A stretch of DNA of 12,123 bases. Source: Minisyncoccota bacterium (GTDB lineage Bacteria > Patescibacteriota > Minisyncoccia > Phycocordibacterales > UBA2100). The notes beneath the pieces were generated by a model. The model searched no databases. It worked only from the letters and a program-made list of their open reading frames with translations, and was not told the DNA's origin. The position numbers were made by a program, and so were the translations under genes. This document shows, one piece after another, positions 1-6,410 of the stretch (the first letter of the stretch is position 1; every line of letters starts with the position of its first letter). Location: contig JAGOTU010000019.1 of the NCBI GenBank assembly GCA_018061585.1, forward strand, positions 1-12,123, given 5' to 3'.

Positions 1-3
1 ACC

Positions 4-1326
4 GTGCACGACAACCTCAATGTTCTGGGGAAAGTGCGCGAATGCCGCGATTCAAAACTGATGCCGAACATCACGCCGATCGCGATCGCGATGGACGTGA
101 CCCGTTCGCGCGGTCAGGATGCGAAATCCGTCTACTCGCAACTGCTGCCGTTCCTGGGCGCCCTGCATCTTTCCGGCGCTGTCCCCGATCCGCAATTTCT
201 CTTCGCCGCGTTCGGCGATGCGAAATCGGATCGCGCACCGATTCAGATCGGACAGTTCGAATCCGACGAGCGGATGGACAAGGATCTCGAGCGCATGTGG
301 CTCGAGGAAGGCGGCGGCGGCACCGGCGAGGAATCGGCGGAGCTCGTTGCCTACTACCTTGCGCGCAAGACCGCGATCGACGCCTACGAGAAGCGCGGCA
401 AGAAGGGTTTCTGCTTCTTCACGAGTGATGAAGCGCCATACCCGAACGTCAGCGCCGAAGAAGTGAAGCGCCTGATCGGCGACGATCTGAAGAAGGACAT
501 TCCGGTCGGCAAGATCTTCGCCGAGCTGCAGAAGAAGTTCAACACGTTTCTTCTGTACCCGGGCAAGTCGCTCGTGGATCGGCAAGACGACATCGACGCG
601 GAAATTCGTCAGCGTCTCCTGAAGGCCGGCGGACGGTTCGAGCATGTCTCGATCCGCGCGTCGCTTATCTGGAACGATTACAACGATCTCGATCTGCATG
701 TCGTGACGCCGGCCGGTGAACACATCTTCTACTCCGACAAGCGATCGCGCTGCGGCGGAGAACTCGATGTCGACGCTAATGCCGGCGGCGGTCAAACTCG
801 CAAGCCGGTGGAGAACATCCGCTGGGCCAAGGGCACCGCGAAGCCGGGCAAGTACCTGGTCTACGTGCAGAACTTTGCGAATCACGAACGTGACGGCAAG
901 GATTCGCCGTACAAGGTCGAACTCGACATCGACGGCAAGATCCAGATGTTCACCGGCGTGATGAAGCCCAACAAGACCGGCAATCGCAGCGACACGACCG
1001 CGTTCGAGTTCGAGTATGCGCCCGAGAAGGCGGTGCTCGCGAATGCGGAAAGTCGCAATGCCTACTCCGACGAGGTTATCCTCGCGAAGTGGCGTACCTG
1101 CATTCCCGACGGCCACATCATCCGCCTCGCGGATGCAAAGTGGACGACCGAAGCGGCGATCGGTGTCATGGCCATCCAGAGCGGCGTGAAATCGTTGCCG
1201 CAGGTCCTGAAGGACATGCACGAACGCGCCGTCGATCCCAAGGGTATCGAGGCCGTGAGCGAAGCGCTCAAGGTTTTCGCTGCTCAAGGCGTCTTCGACG
1301 CTGTGGACGACACGGTCTTCACTTGA
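4..1326 (+). CDS. vWA-like / DUF2135 (YfaP-like) multidomain protein, probably 5'-partial
   Basis: I recognise the domain types but not a characterised function. Counting from the GTG at 4, residues about 24-190 resemble a von Willebrand A fold. D31-V-T33-R-S35 fits the DxTxS metal-binding (MIDAS) pattern, with T107 in a glycine-rich loop and D142 as possible further ligands. Residues about 215-340 match the DUF2135/YfaP beta-sandwich type, with the hallmark DLDLHVVTPAGEHIFY and the later GGELDVDANAG. The last 90 residues form an extra helical domain. The frame is open to the left edge, there is no ribosome site before the GTG, and the conserved-looking text VLGKVRECRDS begins at once, so the true start is probably upstream. 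No signal peptide or membrane segment is visible, so it is probably cytoplasmic. It ends 29 bases before a strong terminator. vWA proteins usually mediate metal-dependent protein contacts; any link to the PurA-like neighbour is inference. Confidence 0.72.
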   Translation: MHDNLNVLGKVRECRDSKLMPNITPIAIAMDVTRSRGQDAKSVYSQLLPFLGALHLSGAVPDPQFLFAAFGDAKSDRAPIQIGQFESDERMDKDLERMWLEEGGGGTGEESAELVAYYLARKTAIDAYEKRGKKGFCFFTSDEAPYPNVSAEEVKRLIGDDLKKDIPVGKIFAELQKKFNTFLLYPGKSLVDRQDDIDAEIRQRLLKAGGRFEHVSIRASLIWNDYNDLDLHVVTPAGEHIFYSDKRSRCGGELDVDANAGGGQTRKPVENIRWAKGTAKPGKYLVYVQNFANHERDGKDSPYKVELDIDGKIQMFTGVMKPNKTGNRSDTTAFEFEYAPEKAVLANAESRNAYSDEVILAKWRTCIPDGHIIRLADAKWTTEAAIGVMAIQSGVKSLPQVLKDMHERAVDPKGIEAVSEALKVFAAQGVFDAVDDTVFT

Positions 1327-1351
1327 CATGACCGTGTAGTCAATGTACAAA
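1323..1351 (+). promoter_or_regulatory. Candidate promoter for the PurA-like gene, overlapping the preceding stop codon
   Basis: A perfect TTGACA (1323-1328) overlaps the TGA stop of the vWA gene. Seventeen bases later lies TACAAA (1346-1351, 4 of 6 consensus bases). The predicted start, near 1358, falls inside the 5' arm of the terminator hairpin. The new transcript would lack part of that arm and so escape the terminator that stops the upstream gene. This is a sequence-pattern prediction only. Confidence 0.4.
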
Positions 1352-1354
1352 ACG

Positions 1355-1387
1355 GAGGCGCTCTACCAAGAGCGCCTCTTTTCTTTT
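1355..1387 (+). terminator. Rho-independent terminator of the vWA/DUF2135 gene
   Basis: A perfect 10-bp stem (1355-1364 with 1369-1378) has an ACCA loop and is followed by TTTTCTTTTT. It lies 29 bases after the stop codon and before the ribosome site of the next gene, so it separates the two transcription units. Confidence 0.88.
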
Positions 1388-1398
1388 TGATCTTTCAC

Positions 1399-1405
1399 AA
1401 AGGAG
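1399..1405 (+). promoter_or_regulatory. Strong Shine-Dalgarno site of the PurA-like gene
   Basis: AAAGGAG is followed by 7 bases and then ATG at 1413. It fixes the start codon. It is notable because nearly all other genes in the window lack such a site. Confidence 0.85.
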
Positions 1406-1412
1406 CAGCATC

Positions 1413-2753
1413 ATGGCTGACAAATCGGCAACGATCGTCGCTGATCTTGGGTTCGGCGATGCCGGCAAGGGAACAGTGATCGATCATCTCGCGCGGCGAG
1501 GTCGCGTTGCGGCCGTCGTTCGGTTTAACGGCGGTGCTCAAGCGCGGCATCACGTGGTTACACCTGATGGGCGTGTTCACGGCTTCGCGCAATTCTGTAG
1601 CGGCACATTCGTGCCTGGCATGCGTACACATTTGTCGCGCTTCATGCTGCTCGATCCGCAAGAGCTACTCGAAGAGGCCGTCGCGCTCGGAAAACTGGGA
1701 TGCGGCAGTGTACTCGGTCGGCTCTCGATCGATGAGCAGGCGCTCGTCGTCACTCCGTATCATCGTGTCGCGAATGTCATTCGCGAAACGCTACGCGGTA
1801 TCGGTAATCACGGTACGTGCGGCCTTGGTATCGGCGAAACGATGGCGCTCGCCATCGAAGATCCGAGAATGGCCATTCATGCGCGTGATCTCAGAAGTGC
1901 GGGCACGCTCGTCCATAAAGCCACCGCGATCCAGGACTACTACTATGAAATGTTCGGTCCGTTTCTCGGTGAGCTGCCTCGGCAAGTGCGCGAAAATTAC
2001 GGCAACGCTTTGTGCGTGCCGGATTTCCCGCATCTGTGGGGAAAGAAGACGGCCGAGTTCGCGAAGAGTCTCTCCATCGTCTCCGGCGACCACCTGAAAC
2101 AGCTATCCCGTGAAGGGAATCTACTGTTCGAAGGTGCGCAGGGAGTATTGCTCGACGAGTGGCGCGGATTTCATCCGTACACGACATGGAGCACTACAAC
2201 GTTCGAGAATGCACAGACACTTTTGCGCGAGATCGAATACGAAGGTGACGTGCATAAACTCGGCGTGTTGCGATCCTATATGACGCGACATGGGGCCGGT
2301 CCGTTTCCGACGAATGATCCTGAACTCGCCAAGCTTTTGCCGGAGGCTCACAACAGCGCCGACGGCTGGCAGGGCGAATTCAGGGTCGGATGGTTCGACA
2401 CGGTTCTTGCGCAATATGCATTGCATGTGTGCAATGGCGCCGATTCGCTCGCGATCACCCATCTCGATCGCATCGCGGATATGGCGAATGTACGGATGTC
2501 ATTCGCGTATCAGGGTGAGCATACGAGTGCTTCGCTCCTGCCGGTGAACCCAGACAAGACGAATCTTGATGCACAGGCGGAGATCACGAAGTTCGTACAA
2601 GGCGTGACCCCGATCTACCAGGATGTCACGCTGCGCGACGAGCGGTATGCTGACCTTGTAGGCTCTATGCTCTCGACACCGGTCTCGCTGACATCCTATG
2701 GCCCGATGACGACAGACAAGCGCCCGCGTCTTCTGCGGGGATTAGCTGCCTGA
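1413..2753 (+). CDS. Divergent adenylosuccinate synthetase (PurA) family protein
   Basis: The 446-residue length matches PurA, which joins IMP and aspartate using GTP in AMP synthesis. Family motifs appear in order. The phosphate loop is GFGDAGKG (13-20), where canonical PurA has QWGDEGKGK. GGAQARHHVV (40-49) replaces GGNNAGHTLV. LLFEGAQGVLLD lies at 237-248, RHGAGPFPT at 292-300 and GWFDTVL at 326-332. The catalytic aspartate (D16) and histidine (H46) are kept. The guanine-contacting TKLD is THLD (349-352), so its lysine is lost, and the P-loop glutamate is alanine. The C-terminus keeps a GP motif but not the usual GPDR. These coordinated changes suggest a separate subfamily, possibly with another substrate or nucleotide donor. 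It is flanked by terminators on both sides, so it is probably transcribed alone. Membership of the fold is near certain; the exact reaction is not established. Confidence 0.88.
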   Translation: MADKSATIVADLGFGDAGKGTVIDHLARRGRVAAVVRFNGGAQARHHVVTPDGRVHGFAQFCSGTFVPGMRTHLSRFMLLDPQELLEEAVALGKLGCGSVLGRLSIDEQALVVTPYHRVANVIRETLRGIGNHGTCGLGIGETMALAIEDPRMAIHARDLRSAGTLVHKATAIQDYYYEMFGPFLGELPRQVRENYGNALCVPDFPHLWGKKTAEFAKSLSIVSGDHLKQLSREGNLLFEGAQGVLLDEWRGFHPYTTWSTTTFENAQTLLREIEYEGDVHKLGVLRSYMTRHGAGPFPTNDPELAKLLPEAHNSADGWQGEFRVGWFDTVLAQYALHVCNGADSLAITHLDRIADMANVRMSFAYQGEHTSASLLPVNPDKTNLDAQAEITKFVQGVTPIYQDVTLRDERYADLVGSMLSTPVSLTSYGPMTTDKRPRLLRGLAA

Positions 2754-2774
2754 AGACTGTTCTTTCAACCACTT

Positions 2775-2805
2775 AAAGCTCCGGCAGCCCGGGGCTTTTG
2801 TTTTT
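2775..2805 (+). terminator. Rho-independent terminator of the PurA-like gene
   Basis: A 10-bp stem (2775-2784 with 2789-2798, one G-U pair) closes a CAGC loop. The T-rich tail TTTTGTTTTT begins within the 3' arm. It starts 21 bases after the stop codon. Confidence 0.85.
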
Positions 2806-2820
2806 GTGTAGGATATGGGT

Positions 2821-3159
2821 ATGGCGACCCAAAAAGAAACCATCGAATTCATACTGGAGAAGCTCGGCGACGACAAAACATTCACGTCGCGTGCGATGTT
2901 CGGAGAATACGCTCTCTATGCAAAGGGGAAGGTCGTGGCGCTCGTGTGCGACGATCTGTTGTATGTAAAGATCCTTCCGGCGAGCGCGGCCCTGGAGTCG
3001 GAATGCGAACAAGGGGATCCATACCCGGGTGCGCGTCCGCACTACATTGTGGAGGAGCGACAGCTCTCGTTGCTCGAAGACCTCCCGCAGATTCTTTTAG
3101 ATATATCGGATTCGCTGCCGGCACCAAAAAAGAAGGCACATAAAAAACGCGCCAAGTGA
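2821..3159 (+). CDS. TfoX N-terminal-domain protein
   Basis: The product is 112 residues. It matches the TfoX_N family by FTSRAMFGEYALY (21-33), by the strand VVALVCDDLLYVK (38-50) and by a PHYIVEE segment (73-79). The C-terminal helix of the domain is followed by a lysine/arginine-rich tail (103-112). Full TfoX/Sxy is a competence regulator in gammaproteobacteria, but stand-alone N-domain proteins are widespread and have no settled role, so competence should not be inferred. Two ATGs are possible, at 2815 and 2821. AGGA at 2810-2813 lies 7 bases before 2821 but only 1 before 2815, so 2821 is preferred. The gene follows a terminator and is followed by the promoter of a mini-gene. The basic tail might contact nucleic acid. 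Confidence 0.85.
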   Translation: MATQKETIEFILEKLGDDKTFTSRAMFGEYALYAKGKVVALVCDDLLYVKILPASAALESECEQGDPYPGARPHYIVEERQLSLLEDLPQILLDISDSLPAPKKKAHKKRAK

Positions 3160-3172
3160 GAGGACAGCGCAT

Positions 3173-3201
3173 TCGACCAAGCGTCGTGGGGAGTGTACAA
3201 T
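3173..3201 (+). promoter_or_regulatory. Candidate leaderless promoter of the 37-residue basic protein
   Basis: TCGACC (3173-3178, 4 of 6) is followed after 17 bases by TACAAT (3196-3201, 5 of 6). The -10 box ends 7 bases before the ATG at 3208, so the predicted transcript begins at the start codon itself. Confidence 0.5.
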
Positions 3202-3207
3202 CGCCGC

Positions 3208-3321
3208 ATGGGAAGAATTTCACCGATCGCGCCTCGTGAATCGAAGTCGCGCAAGACCGCTAAGCGTCTTGCGACTAAGGCAACGATGCTCAAGGCTCGA
3301 GCCGCAAAGAAGCGCGCATAA
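3208..3321 (+). CDS. 37-residue highly basic mini-protein
   Basis: A small ORF from ATG 3208 to TAA 3319-3321. The peptide starts MGRISPIAPRESKSRK and ends KARAAKKRA. Thirteen of 37 residues are Lys or Arg and only one is acidic; there is no cysteine, signal peptide or hydrophobic stretch. It is bracketed by a good -10 box ending 7 bases before the ATG and by a strong hairpin directly after the stop. That makes it a dedicated transcription unit and supports it as a real gene despite its size. Composition suggests binding to RNA, the ribosome or DNA; I do not recognise the family. Confidence 0.6.
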   Translation: MGRISPIAPRESKSRKTAKRLATKATMLKARAAKKRA

Positions 3322-3322
3322 A

Positions 3323-3358
3323 GTGTCAAAGGCCCGGGGAAACCCGGGCCTTTGACAT
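3323..3358 (+). terminator. Long perfect hairpin terminator after the mini-gene
   Basis: A 15-bp perfect stem (3324-3338 with 3343-3357) has a GAAA tetraloop and begins 2 bases after the stop codon. The downstream tail (TATAGAGG) is not T-rich; the only T-run is the CCTTTG in the 3' arm. It may therefore terminate imperfectly or mainly protect the 3' end. The 3' arm also carries the -35 box of the next gene. Confidence 0.7.
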
Positions 3359-3381
3359 ATAGAGGCGTTGAAGCTCATACT
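3352..3381 (+). promoter_or_regulatory. Candidate promoter of the first MliC-like gene, -35 inside the terminator arm
   Basis: A perfect TTGACA (3352-3357) in the 3' arm of the hairpin is followed after 18 bases by CATACT (3376-3381, 4 of 6). The -10 ends 9 bases before ATG 3390, implying a leader of 0-2 bases. Confidence 0.45.
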
Positions 3382-3389
3382 TCATCCAT

Positions 3390-4115
3390 ATGAAGCACAC
3401 CTATGCGACGGCAGCCGTCATCGCCGTCGTTTTTATCGGGGTCGTCCTCTTTACGAAGTACGATAGGGATGGAGTCGAACAAATAGCTGACACCACGGGT
3501 GGATATGCATATGTCTGTGCTGACGGCGTCGAGTTCAGGATTTCACCTGCCTCCGACATGTCCTCGATCCGCATCATCCCCGGCTCGAACGCTCCATTTC
3601 AGGAAGCAGATGTGATCCAAAAGGACACCCAGACATACGGAACGGGCGATTTTACGCTCACGGGCGCAGGCGAGCATGTGCGATTGATCACCGGAGGGGT
3701 CACGTACGAATGTGATCCGGTCCCGAGTCAGACGGATGCGCCGTTCAATTGGGGAGATCCATCTGAGGGCGCAGGGGCTTCACAAGACGCTGCCGCTGCA
3801 GTGAGGGTGAATATCGTTGGCAAATGGCGAAGTGTGGAGGACCCGCTGTTCGTTCGTGAGTTCTTCGAGAGCGGAAATGTTTTAGACTCGTATGACGAGG
3901 ATCCATCTCTGCGACAGGCGTGGACTGCGTTTACCAAAGGTGACTCTGAACGATTGTCTCTCGACATGCCTCTCGACGACAATACGGTGTATGTCGCGAT
4001 TTACGAAGGCTCAGACCCGCAGCTTATTTTTAGTGTCGACATGCTCACTCCGGAGGCGCTTGAAATGACCTACATGGATCGTGGCAATAAACTGAAATTC
4101 ACACGTGTTCAGTAG
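3390..4115 (+). CDS. Membrane-anchored protein with MliC-like domain and C-terminal beta domain
   Basis: The 241-residue protein has one N-terminal hydrophobic helix (7-22) with little positive charge after it, so it is probably anchored with the rest outside the membrane. Residues 38-109 resemble the MliC fold (membrane-bound inhibitor of c-type lysozyme). They start YVCADGVEFRI and end VTYEC, so C43 and C108 could form the family disulphide. The lysine of the usual FW-TKG inhibitory loop is not visible (DFTLTGAGE, 87-95), so lysozyme inhibition is uncertain. A low-complexity linker (110-137) leads to a second domain (138-241) with NIVGKWRSVEDP and EFFESGNVLDSY. That is the pattern of small beta-barrel proteins that score a residual after GKW; I cannot name the family. 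The MliC part is clearly paralogous to the protein at 7880-8251. Confidence 0.75.
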   Translation: MKHTYATAAVIAVVFIGVVLFTKYDRDGVEQIADTTGGYAYVCADGVEFRISPASDMSSIRIIPGSNAPFQEADVIQKDTQTYGTGDFTLTGAGEHVRLITGGVTYECDPVPSQTDAPFNWGDPSEGAGASQDAAAAVRVNIVGKWRSVEDPLFVREFFESGNVLDSYDEDPSLRQAWTAFTKGDSERLSLDMPLDDNTVYVAIYEGSDPQLIFSVDMLTPEALEMTYMDRGNKLKFTRVQ

Positions 4116-4134
4116 AACTTAATCCAATTCTAAA

Positions 4135-4140
4135 TAAAAT
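4135..4140 (+). promoter_or_regulatory. Candidate -10 box of the tandem VOC gene (leaderless)
   Basis: TAAAAT (5 of 6) sits in a 31-base AT-rich gap and ends 7 bases before ATG 4147. No convincing -35 box and no Shine-Dalgarno site are present. Confidence 0.4.
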
Positions 4141-4146
4141 TTACTT

Positions 4147-5073
4147 ATGCAAAAAATCACGCCGTGTCTGTGGTTCGATATGAACTGCGAAGAAGCGATT
4201 AATTTTTATGTATCGGTATTTCCGAATTCATCCATCAAACAGATGCAGAAGTACCCGGAGGGTATGACAGAAGGTCCGATGCAGGGAATGGCAGGCAGGA
4301 TCCTGACCGGCATCTTCGAGCTCGACGGCCTGACATTCCAGGCGCTCGACGGCGGGCCGTACTTTAAGGTCACTCCTGCGATATCGTTCATGGTGAACTT
4401 TGATCCGTCCAAAAACCCACATGCCGCCGCGGACCTCGACGCGCTATGGGCTAAGCTCTCCGAAGGTGGCCTCGTGCGAATGCCGAAACAGGAGTATCCG
4501 TTCAGTAAAATGTTCGGATGGATACAGGACCGCTTTGGAGTGAACTGGCAGCTCATTCTAACGGACCCGGACGGCGAGCCGCGACCGAACATCATTCCGG
4601 CACTCTTATTCACAAAGGACGTATCCGGTAAGGCCGAGGAAGCAGGGCAGTTCTATACATCACTATTCACGAACTCCAGGATAGGAATGGTTGCAAAGTA
4701 TCCGCCGGGTATGCCGGGGGGAGTGGACGGCGGCGTGATGTTCGAAGACATCATGCTTGACGGCCAATGGTTCGCATTGATGGACGGGGGTCCGGAACAC
4801 GACTTCAAGTTCAACGAAGCGGTCTCCCTCTCGGTAGAGACCGCAGATCAGGAAGAGACAGATTTTTTCTTCAAGAGCATGTCGGCAGTTCCCGAGAGCG
4901 AGCAGTGCGGGTGGCTCAAGGACAAGTACGGCGTGTCGTGGCAGATCGCGCCGAAGCGTATGGGCGAACTACTTTCGTCGAGCGATACAGAAAAAGCAAA
5001 GAAGGCGATGAGTGCTATGCTCAAGATGAAAAAAATAAATATAGCCGAGCTAGAAGTCGCGTATAATGCCTAA
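4147..5073 (+). CDS. Tandem PhnB-like VOC (glyoxalase-fold) protein
   Basis: The 308 residues hold two copies of the PhnB / 3-demethylubiquinone-methyltransferase-like VOC domain. Copy 1 (about 3-140) has ITPCLWFDMNCEEAINFY, the FPNSSI turn and FGVNWQLILTD. Copy 2 (about 148-270) has IPALLFTKDVSGKAEEAGQF, LFTNSRIG and YGVSWQIAP. The paired W-x-x-D-R/K-[FY]-G-V-x-W-Q motifs end each copy. A charged helical tail (271-308) follows. VOC folds bind metals and cover lyases, dioxygenases and resistance proteins; many PhnB-like proteins have no assigned substrate. Here the usual metal-ligand His/Glu set is not obvious, so no reaction is proposed. No signal peptide is present, so it is probably cytosolic. 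The last codons contain the TATAAT that may drive the next gene. Confidence 0.87.
   Translation: MQKITPCLWFDMNCEEAINFYVSVFPNSSIKQMQKYPEGMTEGPMQGMAGRILTGIFELDGLTFQALDGGPYFKVTPAISFMVNFDPSKNPHAAADLDALWAKLSEGGLVRMPKQEYPFSKMFGWIQDRFGVNWQLILTDPDGEPRPNIIPALLFTKDVSGKAEEAGQFYTSLFTNSRIGMVAKYPPGMPGGVDGGVMFEDIMLDGQWFALMDGGPEHDFKFNEAVSLSVETADQEETDFFFKSMSAVPESEQCGWLKDKYGVSWQIAPKRMGELLSSSDTEKAKKAMSAMLKMKKINIAELEVAYNA
5062..5067 (+). promoter_or_regulatory. Candidate -10 box of the TspO-like gene inside the VOC gene's last codons
   Basis: A perfect TATAAT in the final codons of the upstream gene ends 9 bases before ATG 5076. The predicted transcript would start about 2 bases before the ATG. No clear -35 box is seen, so read-through from the VOC gene is an alternative. 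Confidence 0.45.
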
Positions 5074-5075
5074 GC

Positions 5076-5483
5076 ATGCCAAACGCGACTGATAGTACGG
5101 TTCGATACACCGAACTCATTCGACCAACATGGGCCCCGCCCTCGTGGCTATTCGGTCCCGTGTGGTCCGTGCTCTATGCGATTATTGCCGTCTCGTTCGG
5201 GACGGTCTTCTATTCTGCATGGAAGGGAAGCGTGCCGTATGCGGTTGCGCTTCCGTTCGTATTGAACCTGATCTTCAATGCCGCATTCACCCCGCTTCAG
5301 TTCGGACTGCGTAGCAATGCGTTAGCATCTATCGATATCGTTTTGGTCTTGATCACGCTGTTGTGGGCGCTGTACGCGATCTACTCCTATATACCCTGGG
5401 TCACATATGTGAATATTCCGTACGTAGCCTGGGTATCGTTCGCGACGGTACTCCAACTCACGATCACGTACCTCAATCGTTGA
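5076..5483 (+). CDS. tspO: TspO/MBR family membrane protein lacking the usual first helix
   Basis: The 135-residue protein has four hydrophobic helices, near 23-48, 53-77, 82-106 and 108-132. The family signature is clear: PTWAPPSWLFGPVWSVLY (17-34), LNLIFNAAFTPLQFG (63-77) and PYVAWVSFATVLQ (115-127). TspO proteins bind porphyrins and sterol-like ligands in membranes. The usual length is about 150-165 residues with five helices. Here the chain starts just before the W-x-P-P motif, so helix 1 is missing. A TAA in the same frame at 5064-5066 rules out a longer N-terminus. Two usually aromatic positions are changed: F71 where Trp is normal in N-x-x-W-x-P-L, and Q75 in place of Phe. The gene overlaps the convergent carboxypeptidase gene by 11 bases. 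Family assignment is firm; retention of normal ligand binding is doubtful. Confidence 0.88.
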   Translation: MPNATDSTVRYTELIRPTWAPPSWLFGPVWSVLYAIIAVSFGTVFYSAWKGSVPYAVALPFVLNLIFNAAFTPLQFGLRSNALASIDIVLVLITLLWALYAIYSYIPWVTYVNIPYVAWVSFATVLQLTITYLNR

Positions 5484-6372
5484 ACGAAATGAGATACGTA
5501 TCGATCAAACGTTGATCGAGGTCGTAAAAGCTTCTTCCTTCCTGATGCAGACGTGACGCGAGCTCAACACCGACATATCGCCAGTGCCACGGTTCGAACA
5601 CAAAGTGCCCGTTGCCTTTGGGGTAGGACAAGATGAATCCGTATTCATGCGCATGATCCTTAAGCCAGGGGAACCCGGGAGTCTTATCAAAGCCTACGAG
5701 ACTCGTTCCTAGTTCGGGCATCGTAAAGTCGAGGGTCGTTCCGAGTTGGTGTTCCGAGTATCCCTGGTCGGCCGAGAATGAATTCGCGGTACCTGCGCCG
5801 TACCGTACCTTGTAACTCTCCTTCAATGTCTCTTGTGTATCGAACGAGCGATATGCAGAAAGTACCCGCAAGCGCACTCCCGATGAGCTTGCCGCCTGCA
5901 GGAGATCGTAGAGATGGCGCGATGCCGCAGAAAGTATGTACTCTTGTTTATCGGGGCGCGCTAGGAACATAGTGTCGATCGGTTTGATCTCAACAGGCGC
6001 AAAATTTTCGTTCAAAAAATACACCGATGAATACTTTGCAAGGAGTTGTTTATCCGTCTTGCTCAATTTGTCGAGGATGCCGACGGTCGACGATATAGAT
6101 TCCACCTGTGCGCCGAGGGCAGCCTTTTCCGACTCCTTCTGTTCGAGCAGCAAGCGGAGATCTTCGGCAACATCGTTCGAGCCCGAAAGTTCCTTGATGA
6201 GCTCTTCTGTCTCTGTATTGTACTGCGCTGTGAGTCGCGCATTCAATTCCCGTTCAGTGCTATAAGCAGCCCGTAGTTTATTGTGCTCATTCACACCCCA
6301 GACGAGCGCAAGCGCGAGAACGAGCGAAAGGATCGCAGCGTAAGTCGTCGGCGAGAGCAGGATCTTTTGCAT
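5473..6372 (-). CDS. Membrane-anchored D-alanyl-D-alanine carboxypeptidase, VanY/M15B type
   Basis: The 299-residue protein removes terminal D-Ala from peptidoglycan stem peptides, judged by motifs. Residues 9-27 form a membrane anchor. Residues 30-112 are heptad-like and charged, a probable coiled-coil stalk. The M15 catalytic domain covers about 140-280. It holds SAYRS (172-176), SEHQLGTTLD (206-215) with zinc ligands H208 and D215, and EPWHWRYVG (260-268) with catalytic E260 and ligand H263, so the active site looks complete. The product would face the cell wall. ATG 6372 is chosen because an extended -10 box lies just upstream. The gene is divergent from trhO and its 3' end overlaps tspO tail-to-tail. 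The stalk is long for VanY and could position the enzyme in the wall or pair it with a partner. Confidence 0.92.
   Translation of the reverse strand: MQKILLSPTTYAAILSLVLALALVWGVNEHNKLRAAYSTERELNARLTAQYNTETEELIKELSGSNDVAEDLRLLLEQKESEKAALGAQVESISSTVGILDKLSKTDKQLLAKYSSVYFLNENFAPVEIKPIDTMFLARPDKQEYILSAASRHLYDLLQAASSSGVRLRVLSAYRSFDTQETLKESYKVRYGAGTANSFSADQGYSEHQLGTTLDFTMPELGTSLVGFDKTPGFPWLKDHAHEYGFILSYPKGNGHFVFEPWHWRYVGVELASRLHQEGRSFYDLDQRLIDTYLISFND
5501..5519. repeat. Perfect short inverted repeat near the tspO/carboxypeptidase junction
   Basis: TCGATCAA and TTGATCGA are separated by ACG, giving an 8-bp stem. It lies inside the 3' end of the carboxypeptidase coding region, 18 bases past the tspO stop. 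It might act as a weak end signal for tspO RNA, but no T-run follows. Chance from coding constraints is possible. Confidence 0.3.
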
Positions 6373-6379
6373 CGCAGCG

Positions 6380-6388
6380 ATTGTATCA
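6380..6388 (-). promoter_or_regulatory. Extended -10 promoter of the carboxypeptidase gene
   Basis: On the minus strand the sequence reads TGATACAAT, an extended -10 (TGn then TACAAT, 5 of 6). The hexamer ends 8 bases before the start codon at 6372, so the mRNA would be leaderless or carry one extra base. Confidence 0.5.
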
Positions 6389-6410
6389 CGCGTCGATATT
6401 GACCGTATTT

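Noticed and set aside
52..1350. 432-codon open frame on the minus strand opposite the vWA/DUF2135 gene
   Set aside because: It mirrors the GC-rich codon pattern of the plus-strand gene, has no recognisable domain or start signals, and runs through the terminator hairpin.
2815..2820. ATG 2815 as the start of the TfoX_N gene
   Set aside because: The AGGA site is only one base away from it; ATG 2821 has a 7-base spacing and a matching -10-like box.
3160..3329. Minus-strand frames across the 37-residue gene and hairpin
   Set aside because: They cross a 15-bp hairpin and have no start signals; the plus-strand mini-gene has promoter, stop and terminator in order.
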